Origin: Fistularia commersonii
Lineage: Eukaryota > Chordata > Actinopteri > Syngnathiformes > Fistulariidae
Assembly (NCBI GenBank): GCA_037954325.1
Contig: JBBMNZ010000014.1
Coordinates: 17,603,956-17,667,955 of the forward strand
DNA: 64,000 bases
Direction of reading: 5' to 3'
Positions 49,059 to 62,610 of the stretch are shown here, in pieces (the first letter of the stretch is position 1; every line of letters starts with the position of its first letter). The translations under genes and the position numbers were made by a program. A model generated the notes under the pieces. The model made no database searches, was not told where the DNA came from, and worked only from the letters and a program-made list of their open reading frames with translations.

Positions 49059-51170
49059 TCACAATGATTTTGACTTATATTATGCAGAATCAAGCCCTTT
49101 TCAACATATTTCAGCACCAGCAAGCTGCTAGAAAGGAATCTTTAGTTATTGACACTCTGTTGCAAAAAAGCTTCAACTCAGTGAGATAAACACTTTTTGA
49201 CCGTACGGCTATATCTTTTCAAAATGTTGCAGGATCACAATGATTTTGACTTACATTATGCAGAATCAAGCCCTTTTCAACATATTTCAGCACCAGCAAG
49301 CTGCTAGAAAGGAATCTTTAGTTATTGACACTCTGTTGCAAAAAAGCTTCAACTCAGTGAGATAAACACTTTTTGACCGTACGGCTATATCTTTTCAAAA
49401 TATTGCAGGATCACAATGATTTTGACTTATATTATGCAGAATCAAGCCCCTTTCAACATATTTCAGCACCAGCAAGCTGCTAGAAAGGAATCTTTAGTTA
49501 TTGACACTCTTTATCAAAAAAACTTCAACTCAGTGAGAAAAACACTTTTTGACCGTATGGCTATATCTTTTCAAAATGTTGCAGGATCACAATGATTTTG
49601 ACTTATATTATGCAGAATCAAGCCCTTTTCAACATATTTCAGCACCAGCAAGCTGCTAGAAAGGAATCTTTAGTTATTGACACTCTTTATCAAAAAAGCT
49701 TCAACTTTGTGAGAAAAACACTTTTTGACCATATGGCTATATCTTTTCAAAATGTTGCAGGATCACAATGATTTTGACTTATATTATGCAGAATCAAGCC
49801 CCTTTCAACATATTTCAGCACCAGCAAGCTGCTAGAAAGGAATCTTAAGTTATTGACACTCTTTATCAAAAAAACTTCAACTCAGTGAGAAAAACACTTT
49901 TTGACCGTATGGCTATATCTTTTCAAAATGTTGCAGGATCACAATGATTTTGACTTATATTATGCAGAATCAAGCCCTTTTCAACATATTTCAGCATTAG
50001 CAAGCTGCTAGAAAGGAATCTTTAGTTATTGACACTCTGTTGCAAAAAAGCTTCAACTCAGTGAGAAAAACACTTTTTGACCATATGGCTATATCTTTTC
50101 AAAATGTTGCAGGATCACAATGATTTTGACTTATATTATGCAGAATCAAGCCCCTTTCAACATATTTCAGCACCAGCAAGCTGCTAGAAAGGAATCTTTA
50201 GTTATTGACACTCTTTATCAAAAAAGCTTCAACTCAGTGAGAAAAACACTTTTTGACCGTATGGCTATATCTTTTCAAAATGTTGCAGGATCACAATGAT
50301 TTTGACTTACATTATGCAGAATCAAGCCCTTTTCAACATATTTCAGCACCAGCAAGCTGCTAGAAAGGAATCTTTAGTTATTGACACTCTGTTGCAAAAA
50401 AGCTTCAACTCAGTGAGAAAAACACTTTTTGACCATATGGCTATATCTTTTCAAAATGTTGCAGGATCACAATGATTTTGACTTACATTATGCAGAATCA
50501 AGCCCCTTTCAACATATTTCAGCACCAGCAAGCTGCTAGAAAGGAATCTTAAGTTATTGACACTCTTTATCAAAAAAACTTCAACTCAGTGAGAAAAACA
50601 CTTTTTGACCGTATGGCTATATCTTTTCAAAATGTTGCAGGATCACAATGATTTTGACTTATATTATGCAGAATCAAGCCCTTTTCAACATATTTCAGCA
50701 CCAGCAAGCTGCTAGAAAGGAATCTTTAGTTATTGACACTCTGTTGCAAAAAAGCTTCAACTCAGTGAGATAAACACTTTTTGACCGTACGGCTATATCT
50801 TTTCAAAATGTTGCAGGATCACAATGATTTTGACTTACATTATGCAGAATCAAGCCCTTTTCAACATATTTCAGCACCAGCAAGCTGCTAGAAAGGAATC
50901 TTTAGTTATTGACACTCTTTATCAAAAAAGCTTCAACTCAGTGAGATAAACACTTTTTGACCGTATGGCTATATCTTTTCAAAATGTTGCAGGATCACAA
51001 TGATTTTGACTTATATTATGCAGAATCAAGCCCTTTTCAACATATTTCAGCACCAGCAAGCTGCTAGAAAGGAATCTTTAGTTATTGACACTCTTTATCA
51101 AAAAAGCTTCAACTCAGTGAGATAAACACTTTTTGACCGTACGGCTATATCTTTTCAAAATGTTGCAGGA
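48707..51170. repeat. 16-monomer HOR, shortened 14-monomer copy
   Basis: Starts with the T8-run monomer and follows the order of the complete copy at 57331-60146, but types 3 and 4 are represented by one GTTGC monomer (49059) and the TTTCTGAG/TTTTGGACC type (13) is missing. It contains both TCTTAAGTT monomers (49763 and 50467), which stand four monomers apart as in the other copies. The next T8-run monomer begins at 51171, so this copy is 2464 bp. Confidence 0.8.
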
Positions 51171-52050
51171 TCACAATGATTTTGACTTACATTATGCAGA
51201 ATCAAGCCCTTTTCAACATATTTCAGCACCAGCAAGCTGCTAGAAAGGAATCTTTAGTTATTGACACTCTGTTGCAAAAAAGCTTCAACTCAGTGAGATA
51301 AACACTTTTTGACCGTACGGCTATTTTTTTTCAAAATATTGCAGGATCACAATGATTTTGACTTATATTATGCAGAATCAAGCCCCTTTCAACATATTTC
51401 AGCACCAGCAAGCTGCTAGAAAGGAATCTTTAGTTATTGACACTGTTTATCAAAAAAGCTTCAACTCAGTGAGATAAACACTTTTTGACCGTATGGCTAT
51501 ATCTTTTCAAAATGTTGCAGGATCACAATGATTTTGACTTATATTATGCAGAATCAAGCCCTTTTCAACATATTTCAGCACCAGCAAGCTGCTAGAAAGG
51601 AATCTTTAGTTATTGACACTCTGTTGCAAAAAAGCTTCAACTCAGTGAGATAAACACTTTTTGACCGTACGGCTATATCTTTTCAAAATGTTGCAGGATC
51701 ACAATGATTTTGACTTACATTATGCAGAATCAAGCCCTTTTCAACATATTTCAGCACCAGCAAGCTGCTAGAAAGGAATCTTTAGTTATTGACACTGTTT
51801 ATCAAAAAAGCTTCAACTCAGTGAGATAAACACTTTTTGACCGTATGGCTATATCTTTTCAAAATGTTGCAGGATCACAATGATTTTGACTTATATTATG
51901 CAGAATCAAGCCCTTTTCAACATATTTCAGCACCAGCAAGCTGCTAGAAAGGAATCTTTAGTTATTGACACTCTTTATCAAAAAAGCTTCAACTCAGTGA
52001 GATAAACACTTTTTGACCGTACGGCTATATCTTTTCAAAATGTTGCAGGA
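51171..52050. repeat. 5-monomer partial copy of the 16-mer
   Basis: Five monomers between two T8-run monomers: T8-run; CCCC/ACTGTTTATC; GTTGC/CCGTACGG; TTACAT/ACTGTTTATC; TTATC/CCGTACGG. These match types 1, 2, 14, 15 and 16, so eleven internal types are missing. The third could be a hybrid of types 3 and 14. The unit is 880 bp, the same size as the 5-monomer partial copy in the 17-mer array, though made of different monomers. Confidence 0.8.
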
Positions 52051-54514
52051 TCACAATGATTTTGACTTACATTATGCAGAATCAAGCCCTTTTCAACATA
52101 TTTCAGCACCAGCAAGCTGCTAGAAAGGAATCTTTAGTTATTGACACTCTGTTGCAAAAAAGCTTCAACTCAGTGAGATAAACACTTTTTGACCGTACGG
52201 CTATTTTTTTTCAAAATATTGCAGGATCACAATGATTTTGACTTATATTATGCAGAATCAAGCCCCTTTCAACATATTTCAGCACCAGCAAGCTGCTAGA
52301 AAGGAATCTTTAGTTATTGACACTGTTTATCAAAAAAGCTTCAACTCAGTGAGATAAACACTTTTTGACCGTATGGCTATATCTTTTCAAAATGTTGCAG
52401 GATCACAATGATTTTGACTTATATTATGCAGAATCAAGCCCTTTTCAACATATTTCAGCACCAGCAAGCTGCTAGAAAGGAATCTTTAGTTATTGACACT
52501 CTTTATCAAAAAAGCTTCAACTCAGTGAGATAAACACTTTTTGACCGTACGGCTATATCTTTTCAAAATGTTGCAGGATCACAATGATTTTGACTTACAT
52601 TATGCAGAATCAAGCCCTTTTCAACATATTTCAGCACCAGCAAGCTGCTAGAAAGGAATCTTTAGTTATTGACACTCTGTTGCAAAAAAGCTTCAACTCA
52701 GTGAGATAAACACTTTTTGACCGTACGGCTATATCTTTTCAAAATGTTGCAGGATCACAATGATTTTGACTTACATTATGCAGAATCAAGCCCTTTTCAA
52801 CATATTTCAGCACCAGCAAGCTGCTAGAAAGGAATCTTTAGTTATTGACACTCTGTTGCAAAAAAGCTTCAACTCAGTGAGATAAACACTTTTTGACCGT
52901 ACGGCTATATCTTTTCAAAATATTGCAGGATCACAATGATTTTGACTTATATTATGCAGAATCAAGCCCCTTTCAACATATTTCAGCACCAGCAAGCTGC
53001 TAGAAAGGAATCTTTAGTTATTGACACTCTTTATCAAAAAAACTTCAACTCAGTGAGAAAAACACTTTTTGACCGTATGGCTATATCTTTTCAAAATGTT
53101 GCAGGATCACAATGATTTTGACTTATATTATGCAGAATCAAGCCCTTTTCAACATATTTCAGCACCAGCAAGCTGCTAGAAAGGAATCTTTAGTTATTGA
53201 CACTCTTTATCAAAAAAGCTTCAACTTTGTGAGAAAAACACTTTTTGACCATATGGCTATATCTTTTCAAAATGTTGCAGGATCACAATGATTTTGACTT
53301 ATATTATGCAGAATCAAGCCCCTTTCAACATATTTCAGCACCAGCAAGCTGCTAGAAAGGAATCTTAAGTTATTGACACTCTTTATCAAAAAAACTTCAA
53401 CTCAGTGAGAAAAACACTTTTTGACCGTATGGCTATATCTTTTCAAAATGTTGCAGGATCACAATGATTTTGACTTATATTATGCAGAATCAAGCCCTTT
53501 TCAACATATTTCAGCATTAGCAAGCTGCTAGAAAGGAATCTTTAGTTATTGACACTCTGTTGCAAAAAAGCTTCAACTCAGTGAGAAAAACACTTTTTGA
53601 CCATATGGCTATATCTTTTCAAAATGTTGCAGGATCACAATGATTTTGACTTATATTATGCAGAATCAAGCCCCTTTCAACATATTTCAGCACCAGCAAG
53701 CTGCTAGAAAGGAATCTTTAGTTATTGACACTCTTTATCAAAAAAGCTTCAACTCAGTGAGAAAAACACTTTTTGACCGTATGGCTATATCTTTTCAAAA
53801 TGTTGCAGGATCACAATGATTTTGACTTACATTATGCAGAATCAAGCCCTTTTCAACATATTTCAGCACCAGCAAGCTGCTAGAAAGGAATCTTTAGTTA
53901 TTGACACTCTGTTGCAAAAAAGCTTCAACTCAGTGAGAAAAACACTTTTTGACCATATGGCTATATCTTTTCAAAATGTTGCAGGATCACAATGATTTTG
54001 ACTTATATTATGCAGAATCAAGCCCCTTTCAACATATTTCAGCACCAGCAAGCTGCTAGAAAGGAATCTTAAGTTATTGACACTCTTTATCAAAAAAACT
54101 TCAACTCAGTGAGAAAAACACTTTTTGACCGTATGGCTATATCTTTTCAAAATGTTGCAGGATCACAATGATTTTGACTTATATTATGCAGAATCAAGCC
54201 CTTTTCAACATATTTCAGCACCAGCAAGCTGCTAGAAAGGAATCTTTAGTTATTGACACTCTTTATCAAAAAAGCTTCAACTTTCTGAGAAAAACACTTT
54301 TGGACCATATGGCTATATCTTTTCAAAATGTTGCAGGATCACAATGATTTTGACTTATATTATGCAGAATCAAGCCCTTTTCAACATATTTCAGCACCAG
54401 CAAGCTGCTAGAAAGGAATCTTTAGTTATTGACACTCTGTTGCAAAAAAGCTTCAACTCAGTGAGATAAACACTTTTTGACCGTACGGCTATATCTTTTC
54501 AAAATGTTGCAGGA
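52051..54514. repeat. 16-monomer HOR, types 1-14
   Basis: Types 1 to 14 in order, including the CATTAGC monomer (53459), both TCTTAAGTT monomers (53283, 53987) and TTTCTGAG with TTTTGGACC (54163). Types 15 and 16 are replaced by TTTTGC, AAAAAAC and GTTGC monomers leading into the 2992-bp duplicated block. The next complete HOR copy starts 5280 bp (30 monomers) after this one begins, showing that a foreign run of monomers separates them. Confidence 0.85.
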
Positions 54515-54690
54515 TCACAATGATTTTGACTTACATTATGCAGAATCAAGCCCTTTTCAACATATTTCAGCACCAGCAAGCTGCTAGAAAGGAATCTTTA
54601 GTTATTGACACTCTTTTGCAAAAAAGCTTCAACTCAGTGAGAAAAACACTTTTTGACCATATGGCTATATCTTTTCAAAATGTTGCAGGA

Positions 54691-57682
54691 TCACAATGAT
54701 TTTGACTTATATTATGCAGAATCAAGCCCTTTTCAACATATTTCAGCACCAGCAAGCTGCTAGAAAGGAATCTTTAGTTATTGACACTCTTTATCAAAAA
54801 AACTTCAACTCAGTGAGAAAAACACTTTTTGACCATATGGCTATATCTTTTCAAAATGTTGCAGGATCACAATGATTTTGACTTATATTATGCAGAATCA
54901 AGCCCTTTTCAACATATTTCAGCACCAGCAAGCTGCTAGAAAGGAATCTTTAGTTATTGACACTCTGTTGCAAAAAAGCTTCAACTCAGTGAGATAAACA
55001 CTTTTTGACCGTACGGCTATATCTTTTCAAAATGTTGCAGGATCACAATGATTTTGACTTATATTATGCAGAATCAAGCCCCTTTCAACATATTTCAGCA
55101 CCAGCAAGCTGCTAGAAAGGAATCTTTAGTTATTGACACTGTTTATCAAAAAAGCTTCAACTCAGTGAGATAAACACTTTTTGACCGTATGGCTATATCT
55201 TTTCAAAATGTTGCAGGATCACAATGATTTTGACTTATATTATGCAGAATCAAGCCCTTTTCAACACATTTCAGCACCAGCAAGCTGCTAGAAAGGAATC
55301 TTTAGTTATTGACACTCTTTATCAAAAAAGCTTCAACTCAGTGAGATAAACACTTTTTGACCGTACGGCTATATCTTTTCAAAATGTTGCAGGATCACAA
55401 TGATTTTGACTTACATTATGCAGAATCAAGCCCTTTTCAACATATTTCAGCACCAGCAAGCTGCTAGAAAGGAATCTTTAGTTATTGACACTCTGTTGCA
55501 AAAAAGCTTCAACTCAGTGAGATAAACACTTTTTGACCGTACGGCTATTTTTTTTCAAAATATTGCAGGATCACAATGATTTTGACTTATATTATGCAGA
55601 ATCAAGCCCCTTTCAACATATTTCAGCACCAGCAAGCTGCTAGAAAGGAATCTTTAGTTATTGACACTCTTTATCAAAAAAGCTTCAACTCAGTGAGATA
55701 AACACTTTTTGACCGTATGGCTATATCTTTTCAAAATGTTGCAGGATCACAATGATTTTGACTTATATTATGCAGAATCAAGCCCTTTTCAACATATTTC
55801 AGCACCAGCAAGCTGCTAGAAAGGAATCTTTAGTTATTGACACTCTTTATCAAAAAAGCTTCAACTCAGTGAGATAAACACTTTTTGACCGTACGGCTAT
55901 ATCTTTTCAAAATGTTGCAGGATCACAATGATTTTGACTTACATTATGCAGAATCAAGCCCTTTTCAACATATTTCAGCACCAGCAAGCTGCTAGAAAGG
56001 AATCTTTAGTTATTGACACTCTGTTGCAAAAAAGCTTCAACTCAGTGAGATAAACACTTTTTGACCGTACGGCTATATCTTTTCAAAATGTTGCAGGATC
56101 ACAATGATTTTGACTTACATTATGCAGAATCAAGCCCTTTTCAACATATTTCAGCACCAGCAAGCTGCTAGAAAGGAATCTTTAGTTATTGACACTCTGT
56201 TGCAAAAAAGCTTCAACTCAGTGAGATAAACACTTTTTGACCGTACGGCTATATCTTTTCAAAATATTGCAGGATCACAATGATTTTGACTTATATTATG
56301 CAGAATCAAGCCCCTTTCAACATATTTCAGCACCAGCAAGCTGCTAGAAAGGAATCTTTAGTTATTGACACTCTTTATCAAAAAAACTTCAACTCAGTGA
56401 GAAAAACACTTTTTGACCGTATGGCTATATCTTTTCAAAATGTTGCAGGATCACAATGATTTTGACTTATATTATGCAGAATCAAGCCCTTTTCAACATA
56501 TTTCAGCACCAGCAAGCTGCTAGAAAGGAATCTTTAGTTATTGACACTCTGTTGCAAAAAAGCTTCAACTCAGTGAGATAAACACTTTTTGACCGTACGG
56601 CTATATCTTTTCAAAATGTTGCAGGATCACAATGATTTTGACTTATATTATGCAGAATCAAGCCCCTTTCAACATATTTCAGCACCAGCAAGCTGCTAGA
56701 AAGGAATCTTTAGTTATTGACACTGTTTATCAAAAAAGCTTCAACTCAGTGAGATAAACACTTTTTGACCGTATGGCTATATCTTTTCAAAATGTTGCAG
56801 GATCACAATGATTTTGACTTATATTATGCAGAATCAAGCCCTTTTCAACATATTTCAGCACCAGCAAGCTGCTAGAAAGGAATCTTTAGTTATTGACACT
56901 CTTTATCAAAAAAGCTTCAACTCAGTGAGATAAACACTTTTTGACCGTACGGCTATATCTTTTCAAAATGTTGCAGGATCACAAAGATTTTGACTTACCT
57001 TATGCAGAATCAAGCCCTTTTCAACATATTTCAGCACCAGCAAGCTGCTAGAAAGGAATCTTTAGTTATTGACACTCTGTTGCAAAAAAGCTTCAACTCA
57101 GTGAGAAAAACACTTTTTGACCATATGGCTATATCTTTTCAAAATGTTGCAGGATCACAATGATTTTGACTTACCTTATGCAGAATCAAGCCCTTTTCAA
57201 CATATTTCAGCACCAGCAAGCTGCTAGAAAGGAATCTTTAGTTATTGACACTCTGTTGCAAAAAAGCTTCAACTCAGTGAGAAAAACACTTTTTGACCAT
57301 ATGGCTATATCTTTTCAAAATGTTGCAGGATCACAATGATTTTGACTTACATTATGCAGAATCAAGCCCTTTTCAACATATTTCAGCACCAGCAAGCTGC
57401 TAGAAAGGAATCTTTAGTTATTGACACTCTGTTGCAAAAAAGCTTCAACTCAGTGAGATAAACACTTTTTGACCGTACGGCTATTTTTTTTCAAAATATT
57501 GCAGGATCACAATGATTTTGACTTATATTATGCAGAATCAAGCCCCTTTCAACATATTTCAGCACCAGCAAGCTGCTAGAAAGGAATCTTTAGTTATTGA
57601 CACTGTTTATCAAAAAAGCTTCAACTCAGTGAGATAAACACTTTTTGACCGTATGGCTATATCTTTTCAAAATGTTGCAGGA
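54691..57682. repeat. 2992-bp duplicated block, copy 2
   Basis: Second copy of 46067-49058. It sits between two copies of the 16-monomer HOR, and its last two monomers (57331-57682) are also types 1 and 2 of the following HOR copy. One difference seen: the CCCC monomer at 55571 has ACTCTTTATC where copy 1 has ACTGTTTATC. The preceding monomer (54515) shares only its right half (TTTTGC, GAGAAAAAC) with the one before copy 1, so the left boundary probably falls inside it. Confidence 0.85.
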
Positions 57683-60146
57683 TCACAATGATTTTGACTT
57701 ATATTATGCAGAATCAAGCCCTTTTCAACATATTTCAGCACCAGCAAGCTGCTAGAAAGGAATCTTTAGTTATTGACACTCTTTATCAAAAAAGCTTCAA
57801 CTCAGTGAGATAAACACTTTTTGACCGTACGGCTATATCTTTTCAAAATGTTGAAGGATCACAATGATTTTGACTTACATTATGCAGAATCAAGCCCTTT
57901 TCAACATATTTCAGCACCAGCAAGCTGCTAGAAAGGAATCTTTAGTTATTGACACTCTGTTGCAAAAAAGCTTCAACTCAGTGAGATAAACACTTTTTGA
58001 CCGTACGGCTATATCTTTTCAAAATGTTGCAGGATCACAATGATTTTGACTTACATTATGCAGAATCAAGCCCTTTTCAACATATTTCAGCACCAGCAAG
58101 CTGCTAGAAAGGAATCTTTAGTTATTGACACTCTGTTGCAAAAAAGCTTCAACTCAGTGAGATAAACACTTTTTGACCGTACGGCTATATCTTTTCAAAA
58201 TATTGCAGGATCACAATGATTTTGACTTATATTATGCAGAATCAAGCCCCTTTCAACATATTTCAGCACCAGCAAGCTGCTAGAAAGGAATCTTTAGTTA
58301 TTGACACTCTTTATCAAAAAAACTTCAACTCAGTGAGAAAAACACTTTTTGACCGTATGGCTATATCTTTTCAAAATGTTGCAGGATCACAATGATTTTG
58401 ACTTATATTATGCAGAATCAAGCCCTTTTCAACATATTTCAGCACCAGCAAGCTGCTAGAAAGGAATCTTTAGTTATTGACACTCTTTATCAAAAAAGCT
58501 TCAACTTTGTGAGAAAAACACTTTTTGACCATATGGCTATATCTTTTCAAAATGTTGCAGGATCACAATGATTTTGACTTATATTATGCAGAATCAAGCC
58601 CCTTTCAACATATTTCAGCACCAGCAAGCTGCTAGAAAGGAATCTTAAGTTATTGACACTCTTTATCAAAAAAACTTCAACTCAGTGAGAAAAACACTTT
58701 TTGACCGTATGGCTATATCTTTTCAAAATGTTGCAGGATCACAATGATTTTGACTTATATTATGCAGAATCAAGCCCTTTTCAACATATTTCAGCATTAG
58801 CAAGCTGCTAGAAAGGAATCTTTAGTTATTGACACTCTGTTGCAAAAAAGCTTCAACTCAGTGAGAAAAACACTTTTTGACCATATGGCTATATCTTTTC
58901 AAAATGTTGCAGGATCACAATGATTTTGACTTATATTATGCAGAATCAAGCCCCTTTCAACATATTTCAGCACCAGCAAGCTGCTAGAAAGGAATCTTTA
59001 GTTATTGACACTCTTTATCAAAAAAGCTTCAACTCAGTGAGAAAAACACTTTTTGACCGTATGGCTATATCTTTTCAAAATGTTGCAGGATCACAATGAT
59101 TTTGACTTACATTATGCAGAATCAAGCCCTTTTCAACATATTTCAGCACCAGCAAGCTGCTAGAAAGGAATCTTTAGTTATTGACACTCTGTTGCAAAAA
59201 AGCTTCAACTCAGTGAGAAAAACACTTTTTGACCATATGGCTATATCTTTTCAAAATGTTGCAGGATCACAATGATTTTGACTTACATTATGCAGAATCA
59301 AGCCCCTTTCAACATATTTCAGCACCAGCAAGCTGCTAGAAAGGAATCTTAAGTTATTGACACTCTTTATCAAAAAAACTTCAACTCAGTGAGAAAAACA
59401 CTTTTTGACCGTATGGCTATATCTTTTCAAAATGTTGCAGGATCACAATGATTTTGACTTATATTATGCAGAATCAAGCCCTTTTCAACATATTTCAGCA
59501 CCAGCAAGCTGCTAGAAAGGAATCTTTAGTTATTGACACTCTTTATCAAAAAAGCTTCAACTTTCTGAGAAAAACACTTTTGGACCATATGGCTATATCT
59601 TTTCAAAATGTTGCAGGATCACAATGATTTTGACTTATATTATGCAGAATCAAGCCCTTTTCAACATATTTCAGCACCAGCAAGCTGCTAGAAAGGAATC
59701 TTTAGTTATTGACACTCTGTTGCAAAAAAGCTTCAACTCAGTGAGATAAACACTTTTTGACCGTACGGCTATATCTTTTCAAAATGTTGCAGGATCACAA
59801 TGATTTTGACTTACATTATGCAGAATCAAGCCCTTTTCAACATATTTCAGCACCAGCAAGCTGCTAGAAAGGAATCTTTAGTTATTGACACTGTTTATCA
59901 AAAAAGCTTCAACTCAGTGAGATAAACACTTTTTGACCGTATGGCTATATCTTTTCAAAATGTTGCAGGATCACAATGATTTTGACTTATATTATGCAGA
60001 ATCAAGCCCTTTTCAACATATTTCAGCACCAGCAAGCTGCTAGAAAGGAATCTTTAGTTATTGACACTCTTTATCAAAAAAGCTTCAACTCAGTGAGATA
60101 AACACTTTTTGACCGTACGGCTATATCTTTTCAAAATGTTGCAGGA
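57331..60146. repeat. 16-monomer (2816 bp) HOR, complete reference copy
   Basis: Sixteen types in order: TTACAT/GTTGC with T8 run; CCCC/ACTGTTTATC; TTATC; TTACAT/GTTGC; TTACAT/GTTGC with AATATTGC; CCCC/AAAAAAC; TTTGTGAG; CCCC/TCTTAAGTT; CATTAGC; CCCC/TTATC; TTACAT/GTTGC/CCATATGG; TTACAT/CCCC/TCTTAAGTT; TTTCTGAG with TTTTGGACC; GTTGC; TTACAT/ACTGTTTATC; TTATC. Type 1 returns at 60147, exactly 2816 bp later. Private: GTTGAAGG at 57851. Types 5-7 resemble a run at 21779-22306, so the HOR shares ancestry with the left arrays. Confidence 0.9.
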
Positions 60147-62610
60147 TCACAATGATTTTGACTTACATTATGCAGAATCAAGCCCTTTTCAACATATTTC
60201 AGCACCAGCAAGCTGCTAGAAAGGAATCTTTAGTTATTGACACTCTGTTGCAAAAAAGCTTCAACTCAGTGAGATAAACACTTTTTGACCGTACGGCTAT
60301 TTTTTTTCAAAATATTGCAGGATCACAATGATTTTGACTTATATTATGCAGAATCAAGCCCCTTTCAACATATTTCAGCACCAGCAAGCTGCTAGAAAGG
60401 AATCTTTAGTTATTGACACTGTTTATCAAAAAAGCTTCAACTCAGTGAGATAAACACTTTTTGACCGTATGGCTATATCTTTTCAAAATGTTGCAGGATC
60501 ACAATGATTTTGACTTATATTATGCAGAATCAAGCCCTTTTCAACATATTTCAGCACCAGCAAGCTGCTAGAAAGGAATCTTTAGTTATTGACACTCTTT
60601 ATCAAAAAAGCTTCAACTCAGTGAGATAAACACTTTTTGACCGTACGGCTATATCTTTTCAAAATGTTGCAGGATCACAATGATTTTGACTTACATTATG
60701 CAGAATCAAGCCCTTTTCAACATATTTCAGCACCAGCAAGCTGCTAGAAAGGAATCTTTAGTTATTGACACTCTGTTGCAAAAAAGCTTCAACTCAGTGA
60801 GATAAACACTTTTTGACCGTACGGCTATATCTTTTCAAAATGTTGCAGGATCACAATGATTTTGACTTACATTATGCAGAATCAAGCCCTTTTCAACATA
60901 TTTCAGCACCAGCAAGCTGCTAGAAAGGAATCTTTAGTTATTGACACTCTGTTGCAAAAAAGCTTCAACTCAGTGAGATAAACACTTTTTGACCGTACGG
61001 CTATATCTTTTCAAAATATTGCAGGATCACAATGATTTTGACTTATATTATGCAGAATCAAGCCCCTTTCAACATATTTCAGCACCAGCAAGCTGCTAGA
61101 AAGGAATCTTTAGTTATTGACACTCTTTATCAAAAAAACTTCAACTCAGTGAGAAAAACACTTTTTGACCGTATGGCTATATCTTTTCAAAATGTTGCAG
61201 GATCACAATGATTTTGACTTATATTATGCAGAATCAAGCCCTTTTCAACATATTTCAGCACCAGCAAGCTGCTAGAAAGGAATCTTTAGTTATTGACACT
61301 CTTTATCAAAAAAGCTTCAACTTTGTGAGAAAAACACTTTTTGACCATATGGCTATATCTTTTCAAAATGTTGCAGGATCACAATGATTTTGACTTATAT
61401 TATGCAGAATCAAGCCCCTTTCAACATATTTCAGCACCAGCAAGCTGCTAGAAAGGAATCTTAAGTTATTGACACTCTTTATCAAAAAAACTTCAACTCA
61501 GTGAGAAAAACACTTTTTGACCGTATGGCTATATCTTTTCAAAATGTTGCAGGATCACAATGATTTTGACTTATATTATGCAGAATCAAGCCCTTTTCAA
61601 CATATTTCAGCATTAGCAAGCTGCTAGAAAGGAATCTTTAGTTATTGACACTCTGTTGCAAAAAAGCTTCAACTCAGTGAGAAAAACACTTTTTGACCAT
61701 ATGGCTATATCTTTTCAAAATGTTGCAGGATCACAATGATTTTGACTTATATTATGCAGAATCAAGCCCCTTTCAACATATTTCAGCACCAGCAAGCTGC
61801 TAGAAAGGAATCTTTAGTTATTGACACTCTTTATCAAAAAAGCTTCAACTCAGTGAGAAAAACACTTTTTGACCGTATGGCTATATCTTTTCAAAATGTT
61901 GCAGGATCACAATGATTTTGACTTACATTATGCAGAATCAAGCCCTTTTCAACATATTTCAGCACCAGCAAGCTGCTAGAAAGGAATCTTTAGTTATTGA
62001 CACTCTGTTGCAAAAAAGCTTCAACTCAGTGAGAAAAACACTTTTTGACCATATGGCTATATCTTTTCAAAATGTTGCAGGATCACAATGATTTTGACTT
62101 ATATTATGCAGAATCAAGCCCCTTTCAACATATTTCAGCACCAGCAAGCTGCTAGAAAGGAATCTTAAGTTATTGACACTCTTTATCAAAAAAACTTCAA
62201 CTCAGTGAGAAAAACACTTTTTGACCGTATGGCTATATCTTTTCAAAATGTTGCAGGATCACAATGATTTTGACTTATATTATGCAGAATCAAGCCCTTT
62301 TCAACATATTTCAGCACCAGCAAGCTGCTAGAAAGGAATCTTTAGTTATTGACACTCTTTATCAAAAAAGCTTCAACTTTCTGAGAAAAACACTTTTGGA
62401 CCATATGGCTATATCTTTTCAAAATGTTGCAGGATCACAATGATTTTGACTTATATTATGCAGAATCAAGCCCTTTTCAACATATTTCAGCACCAGCAAG
62501 CTGCTAGAAAGGAATCTTTAGTTATTGACACTCTGTTGCAAAAAAGCTTCAACTCAGTGAGATAAACACTTTTTGACCGTACGGCTATATCTTTTCAAAA
62601 TGTTGCAGGA
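60147..62610. repeat. 16-monomer HOR, types 1-14, following copy
   Basis: Tandem successor of the complete copy with a 2816-bp offset (T8 run 57481 to 60297, CATTAGC 58797 to 61613, TTTCTGAG 59561 to 62377). Type 12 here has TTATATT where the preceding copy has TTACATT, as also at 53987. Types 15 and 16 are absent; a TTTTGC monomer follows at 62611, as it does after the copy ending at 54514. Confidence 0.88.
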
